Origin: an uncultured Lachnospiraceae bacterium
GTDB lineage: Bacteria; Bacillota; Clostridia; Lachnospirales; Lachnospiraceae
Direction: 5' to 3'
Length of the DNA stretch: 64,000 nt
NCBI GenBank assembly: GCA_944380185.1
Contig: CALWGV010000028.1
Span: forward strand, 1 to 64,000
Under the pieces are notes generated by a model, which worked only from the letters and a program-made list of their open reading frames with translations, had not been told where the DNA came from and ran no database searches. Within the stretch, counting starts at the first letter, position 1. The number at the start of each line of letters is the position of its first letter. Below, piece after piece: positions 55,893 to 63,420 of this stretch. The position numbers were made by a program, and so were the translations under genes.

Positions 55893-56812
55893 TGCGCTTC
55901 CTCCCGCGAACTGATGATCAAAAAGGAATTAGCAAAATAGGGGAACTGCCCGTCCTCCGTCAAGGCCTCGTAGGCTGCCGCTTCGTCAAACATCACGTAG
56001 CGGTCCCGGTCATAACTGACCGTAATATCGCTCAACATCCCTTTTTGGGGAAGAAATGCGTCCGAATAGACGGCCGTGGGGAGCTTATAGTCCGGCATCG
56101 GATAATAAAATTCGTTTTTCGTAAATCCAGCCTTCTGCAAGAGCCGGGTGATCTCCGCCTTAGAGAACGTGCGCACACCGGGATTTCCCGCATATCCCCC
56201 TATCCCGTCGAAAAAGCCGCCAGTATGATCCTCCGCTGCTCCGGCCCAGTATTTGAGGCCAAATTTATTTTCGATGGCGATAATCAGCTTTCCGCCGGGT
56301 TTCAAAAAACCCTGCACGCGCTCCAGCATCGCCTGATAGGGCTCCCTGCTCTGGATATAATAGCCGGAATACTCCAAGACACCGATCAGCGTCACATAAT
56401 CAAATTTCTCATCTAGTCTTAAATCCTCAAAATTGCCCACATAAATCTCCAGGTTGCCTTTTTCCCCGTTGCGGGTAGCGTTGATCGTGGAGCGCCGCTT
56501 GGATAGATCATTGCAGACCACTCTTTTCACCCTGCGGCAAAACAGTCCCGTGATGGCGCCGCACCCGGCCCCAATCTCCAGAAGGCTAGCCTCCGGATCA
56601 AAATCATACCACTCCAGCACATTTTCCCGCACATCGGACAGATGATACAGAATCGGCCAGTCGTTGTTTTCCATCAGGATCTCCTGCATGGGCCTGCCGC
56701 TCTCGCACAGAGCCAGAATTCTGTCCTCCACATCGCCGTCGCTGTAGAGATCCTCTCCTTTATAAAATTTCAGATTTAAAGCCGCTTCCACCGCTGCTTT
56801 TGTCGCGCTCAT
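55889..56812 (-). CDS. SAM-dependent methyltransferase, candidate chain terminator
   Basis: A 307-residue class I methyltransferase. SLLEIGAGCGAITG (76-89) is the SAM-binding loop, VVCNDLSKRR the acidic end of strand 2, and YVTLIGVLEYSGYY with FLKPGGKLIIAIEN follow. KFGLKYWAGAAEDHTGG and AEITRLLQKAGF make up the C-terminal part. ATG 56812 with AGGAGCGGGCAA was chosen; the upstream TTG 56842 is less likely. It is translationally coupled to the kinase-like fusion gene and lies beside wzt, whose C-terminal domain should bind a chain end. This makes methyl capping of a glycan the favoured role. Confidence 0.8.
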   Translation of the reverse strand: MSATKAAVEAALNLKFYKGEDLYSDGDVEDRILALCESGRPMQEILMENNDWPILYHLSDVRENVLEWYDFDPEASLLEIGAGCGAITGLFCRRVKRVVCNDLSKRRSTINATRNGEKGNLEIYVGNFEDLRLDEKFDYVTLIGVLEYSGYYIQSREPYQAMLERVQGFLKPGGKLIIAIENKFGLKYWAGAAEDHTGGFFDGIGGYAGNPGVRTFSKAEITRLLQKAGFTKNEFYYPMPDYKLPTAVYSDAFLPQKGMLSDITVSYDRDRYVMFDEAAAYEALTEDGQFPYFANSFLIISSREEAQ

Positions 56813-56881
56813 TTGCCCGCTCCTGCCTTTCTCGACCGACAATGCCTGCCTTGCGCAGGCAGACCTGTTTATAATTTTTGT

Positions 56882-58264
56882 TTATTCTATGGTAACCCGG
56901 GAGTTCATATCGAAATAGCCCACCGTGTTTTTATCGGAAATCACCGTCAGGTTTACCACATCATAGAGACGATCATAGACCACAAACTCACCGTGCTCAA
57001 AACCGGTGCACCCCAGAGACAGCAAGTAATCTTTGCCCTGCAGATCCATCCGCTGTCTAAAGGAGGCCGTCACCGTCTGTCCTGCCTGCACCGTACCGGT
57101 ATCGCAGCCCTCGATCATGCTGTTAGTCCCTGTGATCTCCGTTCCCTTGGAATCCTTGATGGTAAAGGCAAAGATCGGGTCCTTTATCTGCCGCGTAAAG
57201 CGAACCTTCATCCGTATGGTAAATTCTTTTCCCTTAAACAGCAGATTAGTCAATTCTCCCTTGTGATCAAATATTCCCAGATCCACGATCCTGGCGCTTC
57301 CGTCACCGTACTGAAGCTGCTCCTTATTTATGCTCAGGCGCTCCATCCACGGCCCATCCTGTTCAGTCTGAGAAATCCCCGGCGCACTATCTTCTCCGGC
57401 AGCCGCCTTGCCGTCCGCCTCGGCCTTCCCGCTATTCTCCGGCTGTTTCTGCGTTTTTTCCTTTTCGGACTCCCGCAGCAGCTGATCGGCAAAGTCCGCC
57501 TTCTGACCGATTCCTTCCAGCTCCCGTTCGTCAAACTGGCCGGCCAGGATCTTTTTATACAAGTCCACCATCTTGCCCGGCTCGCCCTCCGCCACAAAAT
57601 GGCCTCTGTTGAGCACAATTACCTTATCGCAGTACTTGATGACGGTCCCCATATCATGGGTTACCAGGATGACCGTGGTTCCCCCCTCGCGGATCTCGTT
57701 GATCTTTTTATAGCACTTGGCCTGGAAAAACACATCGCCCACGGCCAGAGCCTCATCCACAATCAGAATCTCCGGATCCACATTGATGGCCAGCGCAAAA
57801 GCCAGCCGTACAAACATACCGCTGGAATATGTTTTGACCGGCTGATAGACAAAATCGCCGATGTCGGCGAAATCCAAAATCTCAGGGAGTTTCTTATCCA
57901 TCTCCTGCCGGCTGTAGCCCATCATGGTACCGTTCATATAAATATTTTCAATGCCGGTATACTCCATATTAAAACCGGCCCCCAGCTCAAGCAGAGCTGA
58001 AACTCGGCCGTTCACCGTCACCGTACCCGTCGTCGGCGTGAGCACGCCGGTGATAATTTTCAGCATCGTAGACTTACCCGAGCCGTTGGTGCCGATAATA
58101 CCCACAAACTGCCCTTCCTCCACATCGAAGGAAATATTATTCAGGGCATAAAACTTGCGATGATACTCTTTATGTCCCGGCCGCAGCGATTCCTTCAGCC
58201 GATCGATCGGCCGTTCAAAAAGCTTATATACTTTGGTTACATTGTCAACCTTGATTGCCGTCAA
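56882..58264 (-). CDS. wzt: Wzt-type polysaccharide ABC exporter ATPase with C-terminal binding domain
   Basis: A 460-residue ABC ATPase. Walker A GTNGSGKST (58-66), signature YSSGM (146-150), Walker B ILIVDEAL (166-173) and the switch His203 are intact. A charged linker (about 255-295) leads to a beta-rich domain (about 300-460), as in Wzt proteins that bind the modified chain end of a glycan before export. The start is TTG 58264, with AGGAGG seven bases upstream; an ATG at 58291 lies inside the permease gene and has no site. Seventeen bases separate it from wzm. The 69-bp gap before the methyltransferase has no terminator visible. Confidence 0.9.
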   Translation of the reverse strand: MTAIKVDNVTKVYKLFERPIDRLKESLRPGHKEYHRKFYALNNISFDVEEGQFVGIIGTNGSGKSTMLKIITGVLTPTTGTVTVNGRVSALLELGAGFNMEYTGIENIYMNGTMMGYSRQEMDKKLPEILDFADIGDFVYQPVKTYSSGMFVRLAFALAINVDPEILIVDEALAVGDVFFQAKCYKKINEIREGGTTVILVTHDMGTVIKYCDKVIVLNRGHFVAEGEPGKMVDLYKKILAGQFDERELEGIGQKADFADQLLRESEKEKTQKQPENSGKAEADGKAAAGEDSAPGISQTEQDGPWMERLSINKEQLQYGDGSARIVDLGIFDHKGELTNLLFKGKEFTIRMKVRFTRQIKDPIFAFTIKDSKGTEITGTNSMIEGCDTGTVQAGQTVTASFRQRMDLQGKDYLLSLGCTGFEHGEFVVYDRLYDVVNLTVISDKNTVGYFDMNSRVTIE

Positions 58265-58280
58265 TGCTCTTCCTCCTGCG

Positions 58281-59084
58281 TCACAGCACATCGGCGAAAT
58301 GGGGCCTCAGACGTCCGAAGATCGCCACACCGGCCGCAAATACGCCCAAAGTAAACACCCAGAAATACAGAGTATATCCCGGCTGCTCCCAGAACCATTC
58401 TCCATAGAGCAGGGCTCCCCGCATTCCCTCCGCCACATAAAACATGGGATTCAGCTTCAGAAAAGGCACAAATCGCCCGGCCAGAGAATACTGCCACATG
58501 ATCGGCGTCACCCAGACGCCAAACTGCAGAATAATATTTACGATCTGTCCCATATCCTTGAAAAAAACCATGATGGACGAGGTCAGATAGGACAGGCCCA
58601 GAGATAAAATCAATACGCCGAGGGAATAGTAAGGGATCTGCAGCCAGTACACGCTCGGCATCCTGCCCATGACCAGATATACCACCAGCAGAATTCCCAG
58701 GAAAATCAGATGGATAAACACTGCACTGACGATTTTGATCGCCGGCAGAATATTCACCGGAAACACCACTTTTTTAACCAGATAATTGTATTCGTTCAGA
58801 CTGTTGGTGGCGCCGTTTAAGGCTTCGCTGAAGAAAAACCAGGGAACGATTCCCGCCAGCATCCACAAAAGATATGGGTACTCCTCTGTCTGGGGCACGA
58901 TGTCCCCCCGCAGCACGCCAAACACGATGTAATAGATGATGACCGTCACCACCGGCTGGACAAACATCCAAAGAACACCGAAATAGGAGCCGACAAACTT
59001 CTTTTTAAAATCCGCCTTGGACAGTTCCCAGATCAGATGACGCTTCACCCACAGCTGGGAGATATCCGAAAAAACACTCTTCAT
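58281..59084 (-). CDS. wzm: Wzm-type polysaccharide ABC exporter permease
   Basis: A 267-residue protein with six helices, the normal size of Wzm/TagG. SKADFKKKFVGSYFGVLWMF is the conserved amphipathic N-terminal entry, followed by QPVVTVIIYYIVFG. PWFFFSEALNGATNSL and NPMFYVAEGMRGAL are further family marks. ATG 59084 with GGAAAGTAT was chosen over GTG 59108. With wzt it forms the exporter for a finished polymer and is the second gene after rfbC. Confidence 0.9.
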   Translation of the reverse strand: MKSVFSDISQLWVKRHLIWELSKADFKKKFVGSYFGVLWMFVQPVVTVIIYYIVFGVLRGDIVPQTEEYPYLLWMLAGIVPWFFFSEALNGATNSLNEYNYLVKKVVFPVNILPAIKIVSAVFIHLIFLGILLVVYLVMGRMPSVYWLQIPYYSLGVLILSLGLSYLTSSIMVFFKDMGQIVNIILQFGVWVTPIMWQYSLAGRFVPFLKLNPMFYVAEGMRGALLYGEWFWEQPGYTLYFWVFTLGVFAAGVAIFGRLRPHFADVL

Positions 59085-59116
59085 ATACTTTCCAAATACT
59101 CTTTGCACTCTATATT

Positions 59117-59674
59117 TTATTGAAATGCGAAGGTCTCAGACAGACCGCCCCATTTCTGGTCTTTCTCCGAGATGATCAGTTTCATTCCTTCCTCAATAGG
59201 CCACTGAACGCCGATCTCCGGGTCATTCCAGGCCAGGCCGCCCTCATCGCCGGGGTGATAGAAATCCGTGCATTTGTAGGCAAACTCCGCCTCATCGGAC
59301 AGCACGATAAAGCCATGGGCAAAGCCCTCCGGAATATAAAACTGCTTCTTGTTCTCCGCCGACAGCTCCACCCCGAACCATTTGCCATAGGTCTCGGAAG
59401 ATCTTCGCAGATCCACCGCCACGTCAAAAACCTTCCCCCGAATGCAGCGGACCAGCTTGCCCTGGGGATATTGCTTCTGATAGTGCAGCCCTCTCAGCAC
59501 GCCCTTCACCGACATAGACTGATTGTCCTGGACAAACTGCATGTCCAGACCCTCTTCCTTAAAATCGTTATAATTATAAGTCTCTACAAAATATCCTCTC
59601 TCATCATAAAAAACCTTAGGCTCGATGACGCAGAGGCCGGGGATCTCACAGCGTGTTACTTTAATTTTTCCCAT
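59117..59674 (-). CDS. rfbC: dTDP-4-dehydrorhamnose 3,5-epimerase
   Basis: A 185-residue cupin, the usual length for RmlC, which converts dTDP-4-dehydro-6-deoxyglucose to the rhamnose precursor. YDERGYFVETYN, VLRGLHYQ with the catalytic His, LVRCIRGKVFDVAVDLR, IPEGFAHGFIVLSDEAEFAY and YHPGDEGGLAWNDPEI are all in place. It is the only nucleotide-sugar gene in the window; rmlA, rmlB and rmlD must lie elsewhere. ATG 59674 has GGAAAGGAAA 12 bases upstream. It is the first gene after a promoter and a terminator, so it opens the long leftward unit and suggests a rhamnose-containing polymer. Confidence 0.93.
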   Translation of the reverse strand: MGKIKVTRCEIPGLCVIEPKVFYDERGYFVETYNYNDFKEEGLDMQFVQDNQSMSVKGVLRGLHYQKQYPQGKLVRCIRGKVFDVAVDLRRSSETYGKWFGVELSAENKKQFYIPEGFAHGFIVLSDEAEFAYKCTDFYHPGDEGGLAWNDPEIGVQWPIEEGMKLIISEKDQKWGGLSETFAFQ

Positions 59675-59742
59675 TTTATATAAATTTCCTTTCCTTGATA
59701 TTCTGTATCCCATATACATATATATAAAAGCTTTTTCGCCCG

Positions 59743-59764
59743 AGCATCGAGCCGCGCCGATGCT
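59743..59764 (-). promoter_or_regulatory. 5'-terminal leader hairpin of the long operon
   Basis: In the minus-strand RNA AGCATCG (59764-59758) pairs with CGATGCT (59749-59743) around an 8-nt GC-rich loop. It begins only about three bases after the predicted transcript start near 59767 and stands about 70 bp before rfbC. No T run follows, so it is not a terminator. It could stabilise the mRNA or be a recruitment site for an antitermination factor. Confidence 0.45.
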
Positions 59765-59773
59765 GTCCTGGAC

Positions 59774-59802
59774 ATTATAGCATCTTCGGTGGGGGGGTGC
59801 AA
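59774..59802 (-). promoter_or_regulatory. Promoter of the rfbC-wzm-wzt operon
   Basis: On the minus strand TTGCAC (59802-59797), exactly 17 bases, then a perfect TATAAT (59779-59774). It lies between the terminator of the upstream unit and rfbC. The spacer contains six of a run of seven C, so tract length would set the -35/-10 distance. The -35 matches TTGACA at three of six positions. Confidence 0.65.
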
Positions 59803-59814
59803 GCTTTCGGGGGG
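59791..59814. repeat. Two G homopolymer runs (G7 and G6) in the operon promoter region
   Basis: G7 at 59791-59797 lies in the promoter spacer and touches the -35 element; G6 at 59809-59814 lies just upstream of the -35. Such tracts are prone to slippage during replication. Confidence 0.9.
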
Positions 59815-59844
59815 ATTTTACTGGGTTTTAAGGGGTTTGTAAGG

Positions 59845-59894
59845 AAAAAATGGTGCCGATTCGTCCTCAAAATACGACGAAACGCACCATTTTT
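59845..59894 (-). terminator. Intrinsic terminator of the DUF2142 gene pair
   Basis: AAAAATGGTGC pairs with GCACCATTTTT across about 50 bp, with an inner stem TTCGTC/GACGAA. On the minus strand the stem is followed by TTTTTT. It stands 11 bp after the stop of the 59906 gene. T-rich sequence also follows on the plus strand, so it could work in both directions. It separates the 63357-59906 unit from the rfbC promoter. Confidence 0.88.
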
Positions 59895-59905
59895 CATCTT
59901 TTTTC

Positions 59906-61909
59906 TCACCCGCACAGCGTGAGCATTGTCCGCGCTGCCACAGCTGCCGTGATCACCGCTGCCCCCGCAAGGGCCAGCGGATACAGTTTTTCCCGGCCGA
60001 CGGATATCTTCAGGCCATCCGGGCAGAGACACAAATACAGCACAGGCAGCAGCGGAATATAGTAGCGGGCCTGCACCCCATTAATGTGATCGGAGCCCAC
60101 CGGAGTAAAGGCCAGATACATGGCCACCCACACCATGGCAATAATGCCTGCGCACAGAAGCAGCACCCACGCTCTGGCCGGCCAGGCCATACGCATCCCT
60201 TGCCTCTCTGTCTGCTTTTCTGCCTGCCCTTCCGTCTTTTCCCATCTCTTTTCATCCGCAAAAAGCACAGCCAGCACAAAAAGAGGAATAATCGTGCCAA
60301 ACAGTTCCTGACCCAGATGGCCCACGCTTCCATAGACTGCCGCCCCTATGGTAAAGCCGGGGAAAGAAATTCGAATCGAGGAGATCAGCATCTGCAAAAA
60401 GCCTGGAATATTGCTGAGAATATAAGGAATCTGCCCAGCCTCGCTGGTGTTTCCCCCGCGCAGGTCATTGGACTCTGCCGGCGACAAGATCGTGGGAAGT
60501 ACAAAGCTTGCCATCAGTGCCAGAAAGAGTGCCACCGCTGCACCCTTCATCAGGATTTCCTGACGCCTGCCGGCAAATTTCTCCCGAGGAAGAAGGAAGA
60601 CAATCAAAATCAGGGGCACATAGATGGCCTTCGGCATGGAGCCGACGGCAAAGCAAAGGGCAATCGTGCTGAAAGCTGGCCAGGTTATTTTCCGCTCCCG
60701 ATGATAATACTCATCCATAAAACAGGAAAAGCCCAGGAAAAACAAAGCTGAAATAAAGGCGTCATAAGAATAAGTAGCCATCAGAAACAAAGGCGTGGGC
60801 AAAAGCCCGATCACGGCCAATACGGCCTTGCCCACCGGAATTTTCCGAATGGCCCAGGCGATGATCAGGGCACAGAACAGTAGATTTCCCAGCCGTCCAA
60901 GCTGGTAGGCAAGGGTAAAGGGAAGGCCCAGCAGCAGGCCCAACCGCAGCCCCAATGCCTGGGGAATATAGGCCGGCGTATAGATTCCCGCCAGTGCATG
61001 TCCCCTGCTGGTATCGTAAGGCTCCTCCTCCACTCTCCTATTCAGCGTCTCGTTCATTTCCCTGCGCTCATCCAGGTTGGCGGGCAGACTGTAAGGCCAG
61101 TTCTCCTCGTCGGCCACAAAGAGTTTTTCCAGTATCTCATTGGATTTCACCTCTGTGCCGAAATAGGAGACGCAGTAAGTGTGGAAAAAATGGACCTCCT
61201 CATCCCAGCTAACCTTGTTGGCCGGGATAAGAACAATCATAAGCAGCCCTGCAGCCAGAGCCGTCACCAGATAAGCTGCCTCCAGCCTTCTGGCCAGCAG
61301 ACGGCGTCCGCGCCACAGAAATACGGCCAGGAAAAGCACCGTCCAGACGAAAAACATCCTGTGCCAGTTAGGCGAATAGGCGTTGACCAGGTAAACATCC
61401 GTCACCGTCAGCGGAGAGGAATCTTCATCTAAGGTCCATTCGATGCGGATCTGCTCCACATTCTTATCCAGCCTCTCCACCGACGTGCCGATCAGCGCAC
61501 TGTTGCTGTCCTCGATGATCTCCGGCTGTTCATCCTGTCCGTCCCAGACATACCAGGTTGCCTCCAGTCGCCCTTCATATTGGTAGGAAAAGCAAAAACG
61601 CCCCACAAATGCGCCGTCCGCATCCACAGTCAGTGCCCCGCTCCCTCCGGACAGCATCCAGCCGTTCTCTGTCTGTTGAAATCCATCAAAGAGCATAGAA
61701 TCGTCCGACACGGTGAAAATCCCTTTTTCCTCCTTCGGCAAAGCCAACGTCTCCCACTGGCAGGCCAGATCCACCGCCAAACCGGCCAAAACGATGAACA
61801 GAGCTGAAGCAAAGAGGAGTAAAAGAGTCTTTCTCTTCTTTTTTGCCGCTGTCTGCAATTTTCTCAGTTTATCTCTCCACATAAATCCTATAATTTTTTT
61901 CTCCGTCAT
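59906..61909 (-). CDS. DUF2142-like membrane protein, GT-C-like
   Basis: A 667-residue protein. TM1 (about 28-47) is followed by an outside domain of about 130 residues (55-180) and then about ten helices. The acidic loop NKVSWDEEVHFFHTYC gives Asp236-Glu237 and His240. PQALGLRLGLLLG, FLMATYSYDAF, GVQARYYIPLLP and the C-terminal helices match DUF2142 proteins. These occur widely in surface-glycan loci and look like GT-C enzymes without assigned function. GGAGGATGTAGGG precedes ATG 61909, only 2 bp from the stop of its neighbour. Terminator at 59845-59894. Confidence 0.75.
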   Translation of the reverse strand: MTEKKIIGFMWRDKLRKLQTAAKKKRKTLLLLFASALFIVLAGLAVDLACQWETLALPKEEKGIFTVSDDSMLFDGFQQTENGWMLSGGSGALTVDADGAFVGRFCFSYQYEGRLEATWYVWDGQDEQPEIIEDSNSALIGTSVERLDKNVEQIRIEWTLDEDSSPLTVTDVYLVNAYSPNWHRMFFVWTVLFLAVFLWRGRRLLARRLEAAYLVTALAAGLLMIVLIPANKVSWDEEVHFFHTYCVSYFGTEVKSNEILEKLFVADEENWPYSLPANLDERREMNETLNRRVEEEPYDTSRGHALAGIYTPAYIPQALGLRLGLLLGLPFTLAYQLGRLGNLLFCALIIAWAIRKIPVGKAVLAVIGLLPTPLFLMATYSYDAFISALFFLGFSCFMDEYYHRERKITWPAFSTIALCFAVGSMPKAIYVPLILIVFLLPREKFAGRRQEILMKGAAVALFLALMASFVLPTILSPAESNDLRGGNTSEAGQIPYILSNIPGFLQMLISSIRISFPGFTIGAAVYGSVGHLGQELFGTIIPLFVLAVLFADEKRWEKTEGQAEKQTERQGMRMAWPARAWVLLLCAGIIAMVWVAMYLAFTPVGSDHINGVQARYYIPLLPVLYLCLCPDGLKISVGREKLYPLALAGAAVITAAVAARTMLTLCG

Positions 61910-61911
61910 CC

Positions 61912-63357
61912 CTACATCCTCCCCACGATTCCCTGGAGAACCAGCAGGTTGACTACACAGTAGCCGCCCAGCAATATTCCATCAATATTCTGTTCCACAA
62001 CCAGGCGGCGGCTGCGAAGTGCCGTCAGCGCCAGAGGCAGTACGGGCAGGAAATATCTCCCCTGCACCCCTTCCACTACCGAAGAACCCAAAGGTGTCCA
62101 GGACATCAGCATCACCAGCATGGTCGCAAGCAGCACCAGGAAGCACGCCAGCAGGCTCACTGTCCTGTGCCCTGCCGGCATACATTGCCGCAAACATTGC
62201 GCCTCTCCTCTCGCCGGCAAAACAGTGAGAGCTGTCCAGGCCAGCAAAAAGAGCACCAGCACACCATCCGTCTCATACTGCAGCCACCCCAGGGAACCGC
62301 CCAGCATCCCATAGACATACTCCGGCAGCCGTCGAAACAGCGTATTAAGAAGAATCCCTATAGTACCCGCCGGATCAGCAAGCACCCGGGAAAAGCTGTA
62401 GCCTTCAGCCCCTCCGGCCCACTCCACAGGCCCTTCCGTTCCCTGCAGATAGACCGCCAGCTTATCAAAATTTACCAGAAGCACACCTGCCGCCATGCAG
62501 GCTGCCACCGTCAGGGCCGCAGCCGCAAAGTGTTTTTTTGCTCCGAATTTTTCTCTGGGAATCAGGAAGCACAAAAGGGCCATGGGAATGTACACCATCT
62601 TGCAGGGAGCAAGCAGGGCCAGCAGGATTCCCAGAGCTGCCAGCTCCCTCTTTCCTATCCTGGGCGCCTCGTAGATCAAATACATCATGTAGGCCGTGCA
62701 GAGAAGACCCAGGCTGATGGCAAAACCGTCGTAAGACAGAGACGAGACCAGCTCCAGCGTCATCGGAAGCAGCGCCGTGCCAAAGAAAGCCATTTTTCCG
62801 AAAGGAGCCAGCCGAACAGCCAGCCAGCCGCACAGGACAAAAAAGGCCAGGTTGAACAGTCTCCCCAAATAGATTGTCAGGACCTGCCCCAGGGACAGCA
62901 GCCTTCCCAGAGTAATCCCCAGCGCTTGGGGCAGATAAGCGTGAAGAGAGACATCCATCGGCTCATGACCATAGCCGATCTCTTCCTCGCTTTCATCTAG
63001 GGCAAGAAAATTTTCATAAACCTGGTCATAGGCATCCAGATTCAGCTCCTGGCTCAGCAGGTTTCCGTCCTCCTCCCGAACCAGTACCTGTCCTTCATCG
63101 TTGACCGTCTCCCTAAACATCAGCTGGCTGGACAATTTATATGCCGAGGCAAAATGAGCGTACTCATCGGGAGCCGAAAAAGGAATAAACACCAGAGAAT
63201 AGAGCACCCCCCAAAACAGCACACAGGGCACAAACAGCCGGCTGAGCCTGAGCTCTTCCTTTCCCTTATTTCTTTTATACAGATATATGAAAAGGCCTGC
63301 CGTAAAGGCAAGCATCGCCGCCAGGAAAACAGGCTCCAGGATATGCAAAATCCTCAT
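61912..63357 (-). CDS. DUF2142-like membrane protein, GT-C-like
   Basis: A 481-residue paralogue of the 59906 gene that lacks the large outside domain after TM1. FSAPDEYAHFASAYK gives Asp64-Glu65 and His68; PQALGITLGRLLSLG, SSLSYDGFAISLG and GVQGRYFLPVLP are shared with the neighbour. About ten helices. Its weak ribosome site (GAGAGACAG) precedes ATG 63357. The 2-bp gap to the next gene implies cotranscription, and the pair might form a heteromer or act on successive steps. Confidence 0.75.
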   Translation of the reverse strand: MRILHILEPVFLAAMLAFTAGLFIYLYKRNKGKEELRLSRLFVPCVLFWGVLYSLVFIPFSAPDEYAHFASAYKLSSQLMFRETVNDEGQVLVREEDGNLLSQELNLDAYDQVYENFLALDESEEEIGYGHEPMDVSLHAYLPQALGITLGRLLSLGQVLTIYLGRLFNLAFFVLCGWLAVRLAPFGKMAFFGTALLPMTLELVSSLSYDGFAISLGLLCTAYMMYLIYEAPRIGKRELAALGILLALLAPCKMVYIPMALLCFLIPREKFGAKKHFAAAALTVAACMAAGVLLVNFDKLAVYLQGTEGPVEWAGGAEGYSFSRVLADPAGTIGILLNTLFRRLPEYVYGMLGGSLGWLQYETDGVLVLFLLAWTALTVLPARGEAQCLRQCMPAGHRTVSLLACFLVLLATMLVMLMSWTPLGSSVVEGVQGRYFLPVLPLALTALRSRRLVVEQNIDGILLGGYCVVNLLVLQGIVGRM

Positions 63358-63420
63358 CTGTCTCTCATCCCTTCTTTCTGATCCTTATTCATCCTGCCCC
63401 TCCCTTTTTCGTCCCGCTCC

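Noticed and set aside
54660..58000. Plus-strand frames of about 395-426 codons (54660-55940, 56813-58000)
   Set aside because: Antisense to the kinase/GT fusion, the methyltransferase and wzt, whose motifs are unmistakable. The opposite frames are open by codon bias only.
59791..59814. G-quadruplex in the G7/G6 region
   Set aside because: Only two long G runs are present; four are needed for an intramolecular quadruplex.
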